Assembly (NCBI RefSeq): GCF_025244905.1
Contig: NZ_CP104285.1
Span: 62,001 to 126,000, forward strand
Source of the DNA: Enterobacter mori
GTDB lineage: Bacteria; Pseudomonadota; Gammaproteobacteria; Enterobacterales; Enterobacteriaceae
DNA: 64,000 nt
Reading direction: 5' to 3'
Part shown: positions 1-10,492 of the stretch, piece by piece
Layout of the letters: every line of letters begins with the position of its first letter
Position numbering within the stretch: position 1 is the first letter of the stretch
The notes under the pieces: generated by a model
The model's database searches: none
What the model was told of the DNA's origin: nothing
The model's input: the letters and a program-made list of their open reading frames with translations, nothing else
Translations under genes and position numbers: made by a program

Positions 1-920
1 AAAAAGAGTGCGATCAGTGCCGGAACGGAAAACTGCATCCACGCAAAGAGCAACGTCAGCCCCGCGCAGGACACCGCCAGAACCAGGCCTGTTCGCATCA
101 ATCTTTCCGCCAGATGTCGGCGTGCCAGACGGGAGAAAATCAGCGCTGAGACGATCAGGCCGATACCGTTCACACCGAACAGCAGGCTGAACTGCATTGC
201 GCTCAGGCCATACTCGTTTTGCATGACAAAGGAGGATGCCCCTATATAGGCGAACAGCCCCGCCAGCATGAAGGCCTGGATCAGGCAGTAGCGCATAAAG
301 CGACGATTTTTAAGTACCGTCCTGGCGGTTTGTGCCAGCGATCCCCCGCTCTGTTTCTCTGTGAGGGACTCGCGGATAAAAAGCTGGCTGGCGATCAGCA
401 GCGCCAGACCCGCCCCGGCCATCACCCAGAACAGCATCCGCCAGTCGAAATGCGACGCGATAAAGCCCCCGAGCACCGGGGACACCACGGGCGCGATGCC
501 GTTAACCGTCATCAGCAGGGCAAAAAACTGCGTTAACATCATGCCATGATAGTTATCACGTGCGATGGAGCGGGCAAGTACGGAGCCGCCCGCCCCGGCA
601 ATGCCCTGCACAAAGCGCCAGCCGATCAGGGCGTAAATATTCTGCGTGCTGGCACAAAGCACTGAAGCCAGTACAAACAGCAAAAGTGAGAACAGCAGCG
701 GCGTTTTACGTCCGATGCGATCGCTTAGCGGGCCGAAAAAGAGTTGTCCCAGCCCCAGGCCAATCAGCGCCGAGGTGAGAGAAAGCTGCGTCAGCGTTGT
801 GGAGGTGTTGAGTTGAGTGGCGATCTCCGGCAGCGCCGGAAGATAAAAATCGGAACACAGCGGCCCGATCGCCGTCAGCAGGCCAAGGATGGCCGCGAAA
901 GAAAAAGAGAGTTTTGCCAT
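1..920 (-). CDS. Bcr/CflA-type MFS drug efflux transporter (C-terminus outside the window)
   Basis: This gene is read on the minus strand from ATG 920-918 and runs off the left edge with no stop in about 306 codons. The translation begins MAKLSFSFAAILGLLTAIG and contains PLCSDFYLPALPEIA, typical of helix 1 of Bcr/CflA proton-driven drug exporters. It also has the MFS loop motif GPLSDRIGRKTPL between helices 2 and 3 and RFVQGIAGAGGSVLAR in helix 4. About nine or ten membrane segments are visible. It would act in the inner membrane as a 12-helix multidrug/H+ antiporter. It lies 49 bases downstream of eefC in the same direction, so it may be read through from the RND operon, although a palindrome sits between them. 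The substrate cannot be told from the sequence. Confidence 0.85.
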   Translation of the reverse strand, partial: MAKLSFSFAAILGLLTAIGPLCSDFYLPALPEIATQLNTSTTLTQLSLTSALIGLGLGQLFFGPLSDRIGRKTPLLFSLLLFVLASVLCASTQNIYALIGWRFVQGIAGAGGSVLARSIARDNYHGMMLTQFFALLMTVNGIAPVVSPVLGGFIASHFDWRMLFWVMAGAGLALLIASQLFIRESLTEKQSGGSLAQTARTVLKNRRFMRYCLIQAFMLAGLFAYIGASSFVMQNEYGLSAMQFSLLFGVNGIGLIVSALIFSRLARRHLAERLMRTGLVLAVSCAGLTLLFAWMQFSVPALIALF

Positions 921-937
921 AGGTATTTACTCTGATG

Positions 938-962
938 GCCGGGCAACGTTGCGCCGCCCGGC
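938..962. repeat. REP-like GC-rich palindrome between eefC and the MFS gene
   Basis: The arms GCCGGGC (938-944) and GCCCGGC (956-962) flank a short palindromic centre, GCAACGTTGC. It resembles a degenerate REP unit. As RNA it would form a hairpin that could stabilise or end the eefABC transcript, but there is no T-run beside it. Confidence 0.45.
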
Positions 963-969
963 AGTGATG

Positions 970-2334
970 TTACTGAATCCCGCCGCCCAGCGACTGCCAC
1001 AGCGTGATGCGGTTTTCCAGGTCGGTTTGCTGCAGCGCAATCAGCGATTCCTGCGCCGACCACAGCGACCGCTGCGCGGTCAGTACCGTCAGATAATCCC
1101 CCGCACCCGCCCTGTAGCTGCGCGTTGCCACATCCAGCGTTTTTTGCTCCGCCGCGACGTATTCGCGCTGGGCGTCGAGCTGCTCGCTCAGCGTTTCACG
1201 CCGCGCCAGCGCGTCGGCCACGTCTTTAAACGCACTCTGGATGGCTTTCTCGTAGGTGGCGATCAGCCCCTTCTTCTCCGCTTCCGCGTAGCGCAGCTGT
1301 GCCAGGTTGTTCCCGCCGCTAAACAGCGGCAGGGTGATGGACGGTGCAAACGACCAGACCTTCATCCCGTGGCTGAACAGGGACGACAGCGAATCGCTGC
1401 CGACGCCCGCGCTGGCGGTCAGTGAAATGGTCGGGAAGAAGTTGGCGCGCGCCGCGCCAATGTTGGCGTTGGCGCTCAGCAGGTTATGTTCCGCCTCCTG
1501 AATATCCGGGCGACGCAGCAGCGCGCTGGAGCTGACGCCCGCGGGGATCAGCGTGATGGCGTTATCGCTCAGGCTCTCGAGCGTGCCGGGCAGCAGGTTC
1601 TCCGGCACCGTGTCGCCCGCCAGCAGATTAAGGGCATTTTTGTCCTGCATCACCAGCGTCTGATAGCTCGCCACGCTGGCGCGCGCCTGCTGGTAAACCG
1701 CCATCGCTTCACTGACGTCCGTAGCGGCCGCCACGCCCACGTCCTGCTGGCGTTTCACAATCTTCAGCGAGTTCGCCGCGCTCTCCATCGTGGATTTTGC
1801 CAGCGCCAGGTTGCTGTTATCCGCCGCCAGCGTCACCCAGGCCGTGGTCAGCTCGCTAACCATCGTCAGGCGCGTATTCTGTGCGGTGAACTCGCTGGCA
1901 AGCCAGGTTTCACGCGCGGCGCGGGAGAGGCTCTGGTTGCGGCCAAACAGATCCAGCTCGAAGCTGGAGACCGCGCCGTTGGCTTCGTCGCTGGTGGTCA
2001 CGCCGCTCGCCAGCGTGCGGCTGCGGGTGTGGCTCAGTTCCGCGTCCACCGTCGGGAACAGGGACGAGCGCGTTTCGCCATACTGGGCACGGGCGGCGTC
2101 GATATCCGCAATTGCTTTTTGCACGTCGCGGTTGCTGTTGAGCGCCATCGTCACCACGCTTTTCAACCGCGCATCGTTCATCACCTGCTGCCACTGGCTC
2201 ACCACGGCGGTGGCTTCGCCGTGCGCGCCGGGCAGGGTGGCCGGGACGGGGGCGTCCGGGCGTTGATACGTTGGATCTAATGACACACAGCCTGCGCTCA
2301 GCAGCGCTAACGCTAAAACAGATACACGAAACAT
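970..2334 (-). CDS. eefC: Outer-membrane factor of an RND efflux pump, EefC/OprM-like lipoprotein
   Basis: This 454-residue protein of the TolC/OprM/CusC family forms the trimeric outer-membrane channel of a tripartite efflux pump. The N-terminus MFRVSVLALALLSAGCVS carries a signal peptide with lipobox SAGC (Cys16), followed by Val, which suits an outer-membrane lipoprotein. Two OEP repeats are visible: one with NRDVQKAIADIDAARAQ near residue 70 and one with RRPDIQEAEHNLLSANANIG near residue 275, the latter a family hallmark. The length matches NodT-type factors (about 450-480). Its ATG overlaps the TAA of the inner-membrane pump gene by one base (TAATG), so translation is probably coupled. 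The Eef name rests on resemblance to the Enterobacter eefABC system and on gene order. OprM-family assignment is firm; the exact orthologue is less so. Confidence 0.82.
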   Translation of the reverse strand: MFRVSVLALALLSAGCVSLDPTYQRPDAPVPATLPGAHGEATAVVSQWQQVMNDARLKSVVTMALNSNRDVQKAIADIDAARAQYGETRSSLFPTVDAELSHTRSRTLASGVTTSDEANGAVSSFELDLFGRNQSLSRAARETWLASEFTAQNTRLTMVSELTTAWVTLAADNSNLALAKSTMESAANSLKIVKRQQDVGVAAATDVSEAMAVYQQARASVASYQTLVMQDKNALNLLAGDTVPENLLPGTLESLSDNAITLIPAGVSSSALLRRPDIQEAEHNLLSANANIGAARANFFPTISLTASAGVGSDSLSSLFSHGMKVWSFAPSITLPLFSGGNNLAQLRYAEAEKKGLIATYEKAIQSAFKDVADALARRETLSEQLDAQREYVAAEQKTLDVATRSYRAGAGDYLTVLTAQRSLWSAQESLIALQQTDLENRITLWQSLGGGIQ

Positions 2335-5300
2335 TATGACCTCCGGTTTGCGTGCTTACCGGAGAACAGACGTTTCACCAGTACAAAGAATAAAGGAACG
2401 AAGAAGATCGCCAGCAGCGTTGCGGCCAGCGTCCCGCCGATAATGCCAGTACCAATCGCCACGCGGCTGTTGGCACCCGCCCCGGTTGCCACGGCCAGCG
2501 GCGTCACGCCTGCGATAAATGCCAGCGAGGTCATGATGATCGGTCGCAGACGCGTCTGAGCGGCACGCAGCGCGGCGCGCGTCAGGGAGTAGCCTTCGGC
2601 CACTTTGGCTTCGGCAAACTCAACAATCAGGATGGCGTTCTTTGACGACAGGCCGATAGTGGTGAGCAGCGCCACCTGGAAGTAGACGTCGTTGTTCAGG
2701 CCGCGCAGGGAGGCGGCGACGGCCGCGCCCAGCACGCCAAGCGGGATCACCAGGATGACCGAAATCGGCACCGACCAGCTCTCATACAGCGCCGCCAGGC
2801 ACAGGAACACCACGAGAATGGAAAGGGCATAAAGGCTCATTGCCTGACCGCTCGCCAGTTTTTCCTGCAGCGACAAACCGCTCCACGCCCAGGTGCTGCC
2901 GGATGGCAGGTTGTTTGCCAACTGCTCCATTTTGCTCATCGCCGTGCCGGAGCTGGCGCCGCTGGCGTTTTCGCCCTGAATCTCATACGCCGCCGAGCCG
3001 TTGTAGCGCACCAGGCTTTCCGGGCCATACTCCCAGCGGGTGGTAGCGAAGGCGGAGAACGGGGTCATGGTGCTGTCGCTGCCGCGCACATACCATTTGT
3101 TAAGATCCGACGGCACCGCGCGATAGTCGCTGTCGCCCTGGATGTAGACCTTTTTCACGCGGCCGCGATCGATAAAGTCGTTCACGTAGGTGCCGCCCCA
3201 GGCGCTGGAGAGGGTGTCGGTGACGTCGCTCAGGGACAGCCCCAGCGACACGGCCTTGTTGTTATCGATATCGACCTGCAGCTGCGGCATCTGCGGCAGA
3301 TCGTTGGCGCGGACGGCGTGCAGCGAACTATCCTGGTTGGCTTGACCAATCAGCTGGTTACGCAGCTTCAGCAGCGCGTCGCGGTCGGTGCCGCCGCTGG
3401 CCATCAGCTCAAAGGTAAAGCCGTTGCTCTGGCCCAGGCCGTCTACCGCAGGCGGCGTCATGGCAAAGATGGTCGCATCGCGGATGGTGCTCAGCTCCTG
3501 CGTGGCGCGCAGGGCAATGGCCTGAGCGGTATTCTCATCGCCTTTACGCTCTGACCAGTTTTTCAGGGAGACAAACGCCATCCCGGCGTTCTGGCCGCTG
3601 CCGCTGAAGCTAAAGCCTTCAATGGTAAAGATCACGTTGGTATTGGCTTTCTCTTTGGTGAGGAACCACTCGCGCACCTGGCGGCTGACTTCGGCGGTAC
3701 GTACCGTCGTCGCGCCGGCTGGCAGGGTGTACTGCACCATGATTTCGCCCTGGTCTTCCGTCGGCAGGAAGCTGCCCGGCAGCTTAAGCATGGCGAACCC
3801 CATCGCGCCGCAGAGCAGGGCGTAGATCACCAGCATGCCGCCGGAACGGCGCAGGGCACGCAGAACCTTATTCTGATAGCCGCGCTCGGTCCTGCTGTAG
3901 AAGCGGTTGAACGCGCCGAAGAAGCCCTTTTTGTGCGGCGCCGTGTGGCTCAGAATCGTGCCGCAGAGCGCGGGCGTCAGGGTCAACGCCACCACCACGG
4001 AGAGGAACATCGCCGAAATAATGGTGACCGAGAACTGACGGTAAATCACCCCGGTGGAGCCGCCGAAGAAGGCCATCGGCAGGAATACTGCAGAGAGCAC
4101 CAGCGCAATCGCGATCAGCGCGCCGGAGATTTCGCCCATCGATTTCTCGGTGGCTTCCCGGGCGGGCAGCCCCTCGTCGCGCATAATACGCTCGACGTTT
4201 TCCACCACTACGATGGCGTCATCCACCAAAAGCCCAATCGCCAGCACCATCGCAAACAGCGTCAGGGTATTGATGGAGTAGCCGAAAAGCGCCAGCACGC
4301 CGAAGGTGCCCAGCAGAACGACAGGTACAGCCAGCGCCGGGATCAGCGTCGCACGGATGTTTTGCAGGAACAGGTACATCACCACCACCACGAGGATAAT
4401 GGCTTCGAACAGGGTCTGAATCACGTCTTCAACGGAGATCTTGATGAACTCGGTGCTGTCTTTCGGGTAGGCCACGTCGTAGCCTTCCGGCATCGACTTT
4501 TTGAACTCAGCAATCTTGTCTTTTACTGCCGTAGCGGTATTGAGCGCGTTCGCGCCCGGTGAGAGCATGACTGCCATACCCGCCGCCGGGTGGCCGTTGA
4601 GCTTCGCGGTGGCGGTATAATCTTCGCTGCCCATCTCCACGCGGGCGACGTCGCTGATGCGCACGACCGCGCCGTTGGACTGGCTCTTCACGATGATGTT
4701 TTTAAACTGATCCACCGTTTGCAGGCGCGACTGGGCGCGGACGGTGGCGGTCAGCTGCTGGGCGTTCGACGAGGGCAGCGCGCCGATTTTACCGGCGGAA
4801 ACCTGCACGTTCTGGGCTTCGATCGCGCTTTGCACGTCCGACGGCATCAGCGAGTAGGACGCCAGCTTCGCCGGGTCGAGCCAGATGCGCATCGCGTATT
4901 CCGCCCCAAACACCTGCAGGCTCCCGACGCCTTCTACGCGCGCCAGCGGGTCCTGCATATTACTGACCAGCCAGTCGGCGATATCCGAGCTGCTGGCGGC
5001 GTCGGTTTTATCGTACACGCCCATGATCAGCAGGAAGTTGCTCTGGGATTTCTCGACGGTGATCCCGGACTGCTGCACCTCGGTCGGCAGGCGCGATTCC
5101 GCCTGCTGGACTTTGTTCTGCACCTGTACCTGCGCGGTGTCCGGGTCGGTTCCCTGCTCGAAGGTGACGTTGATGCTCACCGACCCGTCCGAGCTGCTGG
5201 TGGAGGTGAAGTAGAGCAGGTTATCCAGCCCGGTGAGCTGCTGCTCGATCACCTGCGTCACGCTGTTTTCCAGCGTCTGCGCGGAGGCACCGGTGTAGGT

Positions 5301-5444
5301 GGCCGAAATTTTGATCGACGGCGGGGCGACGTCCGGGTACTGCGCGACCGGCAGCGTACGGATCGCCAGCATCCCGGCGAGCATGATAAGAATGGCGATA
5401 ACCCAGGCAAAAACCGGGCGACGCACGAAGAAACGGGAAAACAT
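2334..5444 (-). CDS. eefB: RND multidrug efflux transporter, EefB/AcrB-like (HAE1 family)
   Basis: This 1036-residue inner-membrane proton/drug antiporter has the usual AcrB length. It opens MFSRFFVRRPVFAWVIAIL, the standard first helix, and has two large periplasmic loops. Helix 4 contains the proton-relay pair in AIGLLVDDAIVVVENVER (the DD motif near residue 405). The second half repeats the pattern with GLSSKNAILIVEFA near residue 930. The protein would form a trimer that captures hydrophobic drugs, dyes or bile salts from the periplasm and passes them to EefC through EefA. It overlaps both neighbouring genes by one base, giving a tight three-gene operon. In Enterobacter aerogenes the eef operon is reported to be H-NS silenced; nothing here tests that directly. 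Confidence 0.9.
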   Translation of the reverse strand: MFSRFFVRRPVFAWVIAILIMLAGMLAIRTLPVAQYPDVAPPSIKISATYTGASAQTLENSVTQVIEQQLTGLDNLLYFTSTSSSDGSVSINVTFEQGTDPDTAQVQVQNKVQQAESRLPTEVQQSGITVEKSQSNFLLIMGVYDKTDAASSSDIADWLVSNMQDPLARVEGVGSLQVFGAEYAMRIWLDPAKLASYSLMPSDVQSAIEAQNVQVSAGKIGALPSSNAQQLTATVRAQSRLQTVDQFKNIIVKSQSNGAVVRISDVARVEMGSEDYTATAKLNGHPAAGMAVMLSPGANALNTATAVKDKIAEFKKSMPEGYDVAYPKDSTEFIKISVEDVIQTLFEAIILVVVVMYLFLQNIRATLIPALAVPVVLLGTFGVLALFGYSINTLTLFAMVLAIGLLVDDAIVVVENVERIMRDEGLPAREATEKSMGEISGALIAIALVLSAVFLPMAFFGGSTGVIYRQFSVTIISAMFLSVVVALTLTPALCGTILSHTAPHKKGFFGAFNRFYSRTERGYQNKVLRALRRSGGMLVIYALLCGAMGFAMLKLPGSFLPTEDQGEIMVQYTLPAGATTVRTAEVSRQVREWFLTKEKANTNVIFTIEGFSFSGSGQNAGMAFVSLKNWSERKGDENTAQAIALRATQELSTIRDATIFAMTPPAVDGLGQSNGFTFELMASGGTDRDALLKLRNQLIGQANQDSSLHAVRANDLPQMPQLQVDIDNNKAVSLGLSLSDVTDTLSSAWGGTYVNDFIDRGRVKKVYIQGDSDYRAVPSDLNKWYVRGSDSTMTPFSAFATTRWEYGPESLVRYNGSAAYEIQGENASGASSGTAMSKMEQLANNLPSGSTWAWSGLSLQEKLASGQAMSLYALSILVVFLCLAALYESWSVPISVILVIPLGVLGAAVAASLRGLNNDVYFQVALLTTIGLSSKNAILIVEFAEAKVAEGYSLTRAALRAAQTRLRPIIMTSLAFIAGVTPLAVATGAGANSRVAIGTGIIGGTLAATLLAIFFVPLFFVLVKRLFSGKHANRRS

Positions 5445-6565
5445 CAGGCGTTTCCTCCAGTGGCTTTCATCTCTTCGGCTTTCACTTCCTGCCCGGCGGT
5501 CACTTTGTCGGTGCCTTCCACAATCAGCTTATCGCCCGCCTTCAGGCCGTTCAGCACCAGCCATTTGTCGCCATAGGTGTCGCCCGTCTCCAGCTTACGC
5601 TGCTCGACTTTGTTGCTGGCATTCACCACCAGCGCGGTGGCGGTGCCTTTGGCATCGCGGGTGATGCCCTGCTGAGGTGCCAGGATCGCGTCGTTCATGA
5701 TGCCTTCATCCACTCTGGCGCGGACAAACATCCCCGGCAGGAGCTGATGCTGCGGGTTCGGGAAGACGGCGCGCAGCGTGACCGAGCCGGTTGATTCATC
5801 CACCGCCACTTCGGTTAACGCCAGGCGGCCTTTCTCGCTGTAGGTGCTGCCGTCTTCGAGGATTAACGACACGCTTAGCGTATCGCTATTGGTGGCGAGG
5901 GTTTGCTTGCGTAAACGCAGCAGATCGGCGCTGGAACGGGTTAAGTCGACGTACATGCTGTCCAGCCCGCGAACGGTGGCGAGCGCGGTATCCTGCTGGG
6001 CGGTCACCAGCGCGCCGGGCGTGACGGAGGAGATGCCGATGCGTCCGGCAATCGGTGCGGTCACGGTGGTCCAGTTGAGGTTAATGCGCGCGCTCTCCTG
6101 TGCGGCCTTCTTTGACTCGACGCTGGCCTTGTCCTGCGCGCAGGTGGATTTCGCGTCTTCGGCGTCCTGGCGCGACACGCCGTCATCTTTCACCAGCTGC
6201 GCATAGCGCTGGGCTTTCTGGCAGTCGGCCTGCACCAGCGCCTGCGCCTGCTTCAGCGCGGCGGCGGCTTCATCGTAGGCGGCGCGGTAGCTGGATGGGT
6301 CAATTTGATACAGCGCCTGCCCGGCCCTGACCGTATCGCCTTCGGTGAACAGCCGCTTCTGGATAATGCCGCCCACCTGCGGGCGCACTTCGGCGCTCAT
6401 GGCGGCAGTGGTGCGGCCGGTTAGCTCACTGACGACGGATACAGGCTGGCTCATGAGGGTGACAATCCCCACTTCCGGAAGAGGACGTTGGGGAGCAGAT
6501 GTTTGCGCATTATCGCACCCTGTCAGGAGGAGTAATGCCGCGATGGAGGTTGATATGGTTTTCAT
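5444..6565 (-). CDS. eefA: RND efflux periplasmic adaptor, EefA/AcrA-like lipoprotein
   Basis: This 373-residue membrane-fusion protein bridges the RND pump and the outer-membrane channel. The N-terminus MKTISTSIAALLLLTGCDNA ends in lipobox LTGC (Cys17). Asp at +2 is the inner-membrane retention signal, as in AcrA. The biotinyl-lipoyl half-motifs are visible as GGIIQKRLFTEGDTVRAGQALYQIDP near residues 65-90 and WTTVTAPIAGRIGISSVTPGALV near 165-190, with an alpha-helical hairpin rich in Ala, Gln and Lys between them. It is the first gene of the operon. An inverted repeat with 9-base arms lies 29-50 bases upstream of its ATG. The TetR gene upstream reads in the same direction but ends in its own terminator, so eefA probably has its own promoter in 6566-6670. 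Confidence 0.87.
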   Translation of the reverse strand: MKTISTSIAALLLLTGCDNAQTSAPQRPLPEVGIVTLMSQPVSVVSELTGRTTAAMSAEVRPQVGGIIQKRLFTEGDTVRAGQALYQIDPSSYRAAYDEAAAALKQAQALVQADCQKAQRYAQLVKDDGVSRQDAEDAKSTCAQDKASVESKKAAQESARINLNWTTVTAPIAGRIGISSVTPGALVTAQQDTALATVRGLDSMYVDLTRSSADLLRLRKQTLATNSDTLSVSLILEDGSTYSEKGRLALTEVAVDESTGSVTLRAVFPNPQHQLLPGMFVRARVDEGIMNDAILAPQQGITRDAKGTATALVVNASNKVEQRKLETGDTYGDKWLVLNGLKAGDKLIVEGTDKVTAGQEVKAEEMKATGGNA

Positions 6566-6593
6566 AATCTTTTTCCAGGGTGAACGATGCCTG

Positions 6594-6615
6594 CCCTGTT
6601 AATCGCTTAACAGGG
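6594..6615. promoter_or_regulatory. Perfect inverted repeat upstream of eefA (operator or leader hairpin candidate)
   Basis: The arms CCCTGTTAA (6594-6602) and TTAACAGGG (6607-6615) are perfect complements separated by TCGC. The element begins 29 bases before the eefA start codon. It could be an operator or an mRNA leader hairpin. Its sequence is unrelated to the palindrome in front of the neighbouring TetR gene. Confidence 0.5.
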
Positions 6616-6670
6616 AGGAGGGTTATTTAAAGGCACAGCGATACCGCATCTCTGGCTGAGCCAGAAATGT

Positions 6671-6694
6671 AAAAAAGGGGAATTACTTATTCCC
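6671..6694 (-). terminator. Rho-independent terminator after the eef-linked TetR gene
   Basis: On the minus strand the stem GGGAAT / ATTCCC with a five-base loop is followed by CTTTTTT. It starts about 20 bases past the stop codon of the TetR gene. This separates that regulator's transcript from eefABC. Confidence 0.7.
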
Positions 6695-6713
6695 GCTAAT
6701 TATTCATATGTGA

Positions 6714-7283
6714 TTACTTCGCAGAGAAAAGCATATTTAAAATATCCTGATAAAGAGGTTCTAATTGTTCTGACGGTACTTTTAATGGCGCGAGTCGACG
6801 ATAAATCGTTCCTTCGATCATCACGGCGGTAATCTCCACGCAGCAGCGAATATGCTCATCGCTCAGGTGGGGGAACTGCTTTTTCAGGTGCTCGCAGGCG
6901 TTGGCGAACATGCGCGATTCGGCTTCTATCAGCATCGTCGCCACCTGCGGATTTCGCGTGGCCTCAGCGGACATTTCCAGCATCAGCGCATCGTCGTCTT
7001 CATTGAGCGTTTGCCGCCAGGCGAGGGCCTGCGGCATCCCCTCCACCAGCGTTTTGCCCTGCATCTCCTCGATGCGCGAGTCGATGATGCGGCGGATCAT
7101 CTCTTCGATAATCGCGTCTTTGTTACTGAAATAACGGTAAATTTGCCCGACACTGAGCTTCGCCTCGCTGGCAATTTGCGACATGCTGGCGGCGTGAAAC
7201 CCGCTGGCGCGAAAGCAGCGGCGCGCGGCGGTGATGATCTCGTCCTGGCGCAGTTTTTGTCGTTCTTCCAGCTTTGTGCTCAT
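6714..7283 (-). CDS. TetR/AcrR-family repressor, likely local regulator of the efflux operon
   Basis: This 189-residue protein has the canonical TetR layout. The N-terminal helix-turn-helix is seen at about residues 12-58, with AARRCFRASGFHAASMSQIASEA followed by VGQIYRYFSNKDAIIEEM. The remaining helical ligand-binding and dimerisation domain is divergent. The protein would bind a palindromic operator and release it on binding a small hydrophobic ligand. It is encoded directly upstream of eefA in the same orientation, with its own terminator. A near-perfect palindrome lies 21-38 bases upstream of its start, a usual place for autorepression. Control of eefABC is inferred only from adjacency. 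Confidence 0.85.
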   Translation of the reverse strand: MSTKLEERQKLRQDEIITAARRCFRASGFHAASMSQIASEAKLSVGQIYRYFSNKDAIIEEMIRRIIDSRIEEMQGKTLVEGMPQALAWRQTLNEDDDALMLEMSAEATRNPQVATMLIEAESRMFANACEHLKKQFPHLSDEHIRCCVEITAVMIEGTIYRRLAPLKVPSEQLEPLYQDILNMLFSAK

Positions 7284-7303
7284 TGTCGGCTACCGTGTAA
7301 AAG

Positions 7304-7321
7304 TGAGAATGATCGTTCTCA
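7304..7321. promoter_or_regulatory. Palindromic TetR-type operator candidate
   Basis: The sequence TGAGAATGATCGTTCTCA is an 18-base inverted repeat with a single mismatched pair. It lies between the TetR gene (reading left) and the GNAT gene (reading right), close to the TetR start. The size and symmetry fit a TetR dimer site. Confidence 0.6.
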
Positions 7322-7469
7322 TTATACGTTTTAGGTGCGTATTGGAAAGGCTTTTTTTATTTACATATTGAATGAATATTTCCTGGATTAAACAATGGAG
7401 GAAATAAGGAGTTTTTATGAAGGTTAAGCTGTGAGATATTCAGATTGCGCTGAAAATAAGGAGAACAAT

Positions 7470-7889
7470 ATGCAGTTGAGCATCACTGAAAAAGTTACGC
7501 CTGAAGAAAAAGAAGAGTTATTAACGGGGCTGAGAGCCTATAACGGGCAGTTTTTAGATCTGGCGAACTTCAGCGGCGATATTGGCGTTTACGTGCGGGA
7601 CGAAAACGGCACCATGCTCGGCGGGCTGATTGGGGTGCGTAAAGGCGACTGGCTGAATATTGATTTTCTTTGGGTCAGCGATAGCGTGCGCGGTTCCGGC
7701 GTCGGCAGCGAGCTCATCAAAACGGCAGAAGATGCAGCCCGACGCAAAGGCTGCAAGCACGCGCTGGTCGATACCGCCAGCTTCCAGGCGCGCCCGTTCT
7801 ATGAAAAACAGGGCTACCGGCTACAGATGTCTTTGCAGGATTACCCCTATGCGGGCATGCAGCGGCATTATCTGGCAAAGGCGCTTTAA
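7470..7889 (+). CDS. GNAT-family N-acetyltransferase
   Basis: A 139-residue single-domain acyl-CoA N-acetyltransferase. The start chosen is ATG 7470, which has AAGGAG six bases upstream; an upstream in-frame start has no such site. The acetyl-CoA-binding motif A is [28 protein letters not shown] (R/Q-x-x-G-x-G/A pattern) at about residues 62-90. Motif B, with [13 protein letters not shown], follows near residue 110. The substrate is unknown. The last four bases overlap the end of the convergent TetR gene, so the two mRNAs are complementary at their 3' ends. Confidence 0.82.
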   Translation: MQLSITEKVTPEEKEELLTGLRAYNGQFLDLANFSGDIGVYVRDENGTMLGGLIGVRKGDWLNIDFLWVSDSVRGSGVGSELIKTAEDAARRKGCKHALVDTASFQARPFYEKQGYRLQMSLQDYPYAGMQRHYLAKAL

Positions 7890-8539
7890 CCGCCGATCCC
7901 GGTGCCGATTACGGCAAGCGCATGACGGACAATGATTTCCGGCGAGAGGGGTTTTAGCCTCTCGTCATTGCGCATGCGTGAGAACGGCACCAGCACCAGG
8001 CTCAGTAAGGTGGTAAACAGCAGTTCCGGTGCCAGCGCCTGATTCAGCTTCCCTTCCTGCTGCCAGCCTTTGATGGTGGCAAGCGTCGCCTGATACTTCT
8101 CGTCACCAAAGCGCGCCTGAAGATGGGTGCGCAGTACCGGCATTTCGCCTATCACCTCCTGCATCCACAGCGGTGCAAACCAGTGATACTGTTCCGCCAG
8201 TTCGGCCAGCACCTTAACCATTTCCGTCAGGGCGTTCACCGGCGAACCCCGGTTATCGGCGAAAATCGCCCCGATCTTCTCGCGTAACGGCAGAAAACGC
8301 TCCTCAATCATCGCATCCAGCAGCTGCTCTCGGGAGTTGAAGTAGTAGTGCAGCATCGCGGGCGTGACGCCCGCCTCTTTAGCAATGGCGTTGAGTGAGG
8401 TGTTGGCGATCCCCTGACGGGAAAAGAGGTTCAGGGCGATATCCAACAGCTGTTCGCGGCTGGCGGTGACGCGTTTACCTCCGCGAGGGCGGCCGGGACG
8501 GCGCGGTTCAGAATTGTCTTTTAATGCTGGCATGACCAC
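7886..8539 (-). CDS. TetR-family transcriptional regulator divergent from an MFS pump
   Basis: This protein is about 217 residues. A basic N-terminal tail ([13 protein letters not shown]) precedes a TetR helix-turn-helix at about residues 25-72, with [43 protein letters not shown]. The C-terminal half is a helical ligand-binding domain. The start could be GTG 8539 or ATG 8533; an AAGAGG upstream favours neither strongly. It is transcribed away from the MFS gene that starts near 8.6 kb, the classic arrangement of a TetR repressor and its efflux target. A perfect inverted repeat lies in the shared promoter region. Confidence 0.83.
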   Translation of the reverse strand: MVMPALKDNSEPRRPGRPRGGKRVTASREQLLDIALNLFSRQGIANTSLNAIAKEAGVTPAMLHYYFNSREQLLDAMIEERFLPLREKIGAIFADNRGSPVNALTEMVKVLAELAEQYHWFAPLWMQEVIGEMPVLRTHLQARFGDEKYQATLATIKGWQQEGKLNQALAPELLFTTLLSLVLVPFSRMRNDERLKPLSPEIIVRHALAVIGTGIGG

Positions 8540-8551
8540 GGTGCCTCTTGA

Positions 8552-10111
<1,560 letters not shown>

Positions 10112-10228
10112 GGTTAGCGGTTCGGTTATTTTTTGCGAGTCGCTTTCTGAAATTGAAGCGTCGAAGTTGTCATGCCTTCTCGTCGTGGCGCATGCTCTGG
10201 CCAGTTCAATAAACCAGCAGAGGTTACA

Positions 10229-10489
10229 ATGGAGCGCACAGCAAAACTGATCAAAAAAGGGCGAAAGCAGGCTGTTGTTCTGCCTGCTGAGTTTGCGTTT
10301 GATACGGAGAGCGTTTACATCCGGCGGGATGACGAGGGGAATGTTGTTTTGACGGCAAGATCGGAGAAAGAGCGACACAGGGATAACTTTTTGCGTTTGC
10401 TCAAACAAACGCATGTGCCGGATTCGTTTCTGAGCAAAGAGGAGCGTAATCAGAGCTATTCGACACGAGATCCTCTGGAAGGGCTGTAG
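10229..10489 (+). CDS. vapB: VapB-type antitoxin (AbrB/SpoVT fold)
   Basis: An 86-residue small protein beginning MERTAKLIKKGRKQAVVLP at ATG 10229, after AGAGG. The N-terminal segment, with the pattern K-x-G-R-x-Q-A-V-x-L-P followed by a beta-rich stretch, is the swapped-hairpin AbrB/SpoVT DNA-binding domain of VapB antitoxins. The C-terminal half (about residues 50-86, including FLSKEERNQ) would wrap around the toxin. It is followed after three bases by a PIN-domain toxin gene. Together they form a type II toxin-antitoxin module that usually represses its own promoter. Confidence 0.85.
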   Translation: MERTAKLIKKGRKQAVVLPAEFAFDTESVYIRRDDEGNVVLTARSEKERHRDNFLRLLKQTHVPDSFLSKEERNQSYSTRDPLEGL

Positions 10490-10492
10490 AAC

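Noticed and set aside
4590..5576. Open frame antisense to eefB and eefA (328 codons)
   Set aside because: It crosses the junction of two well-supported genes on the other strand and has no recognisable domain.
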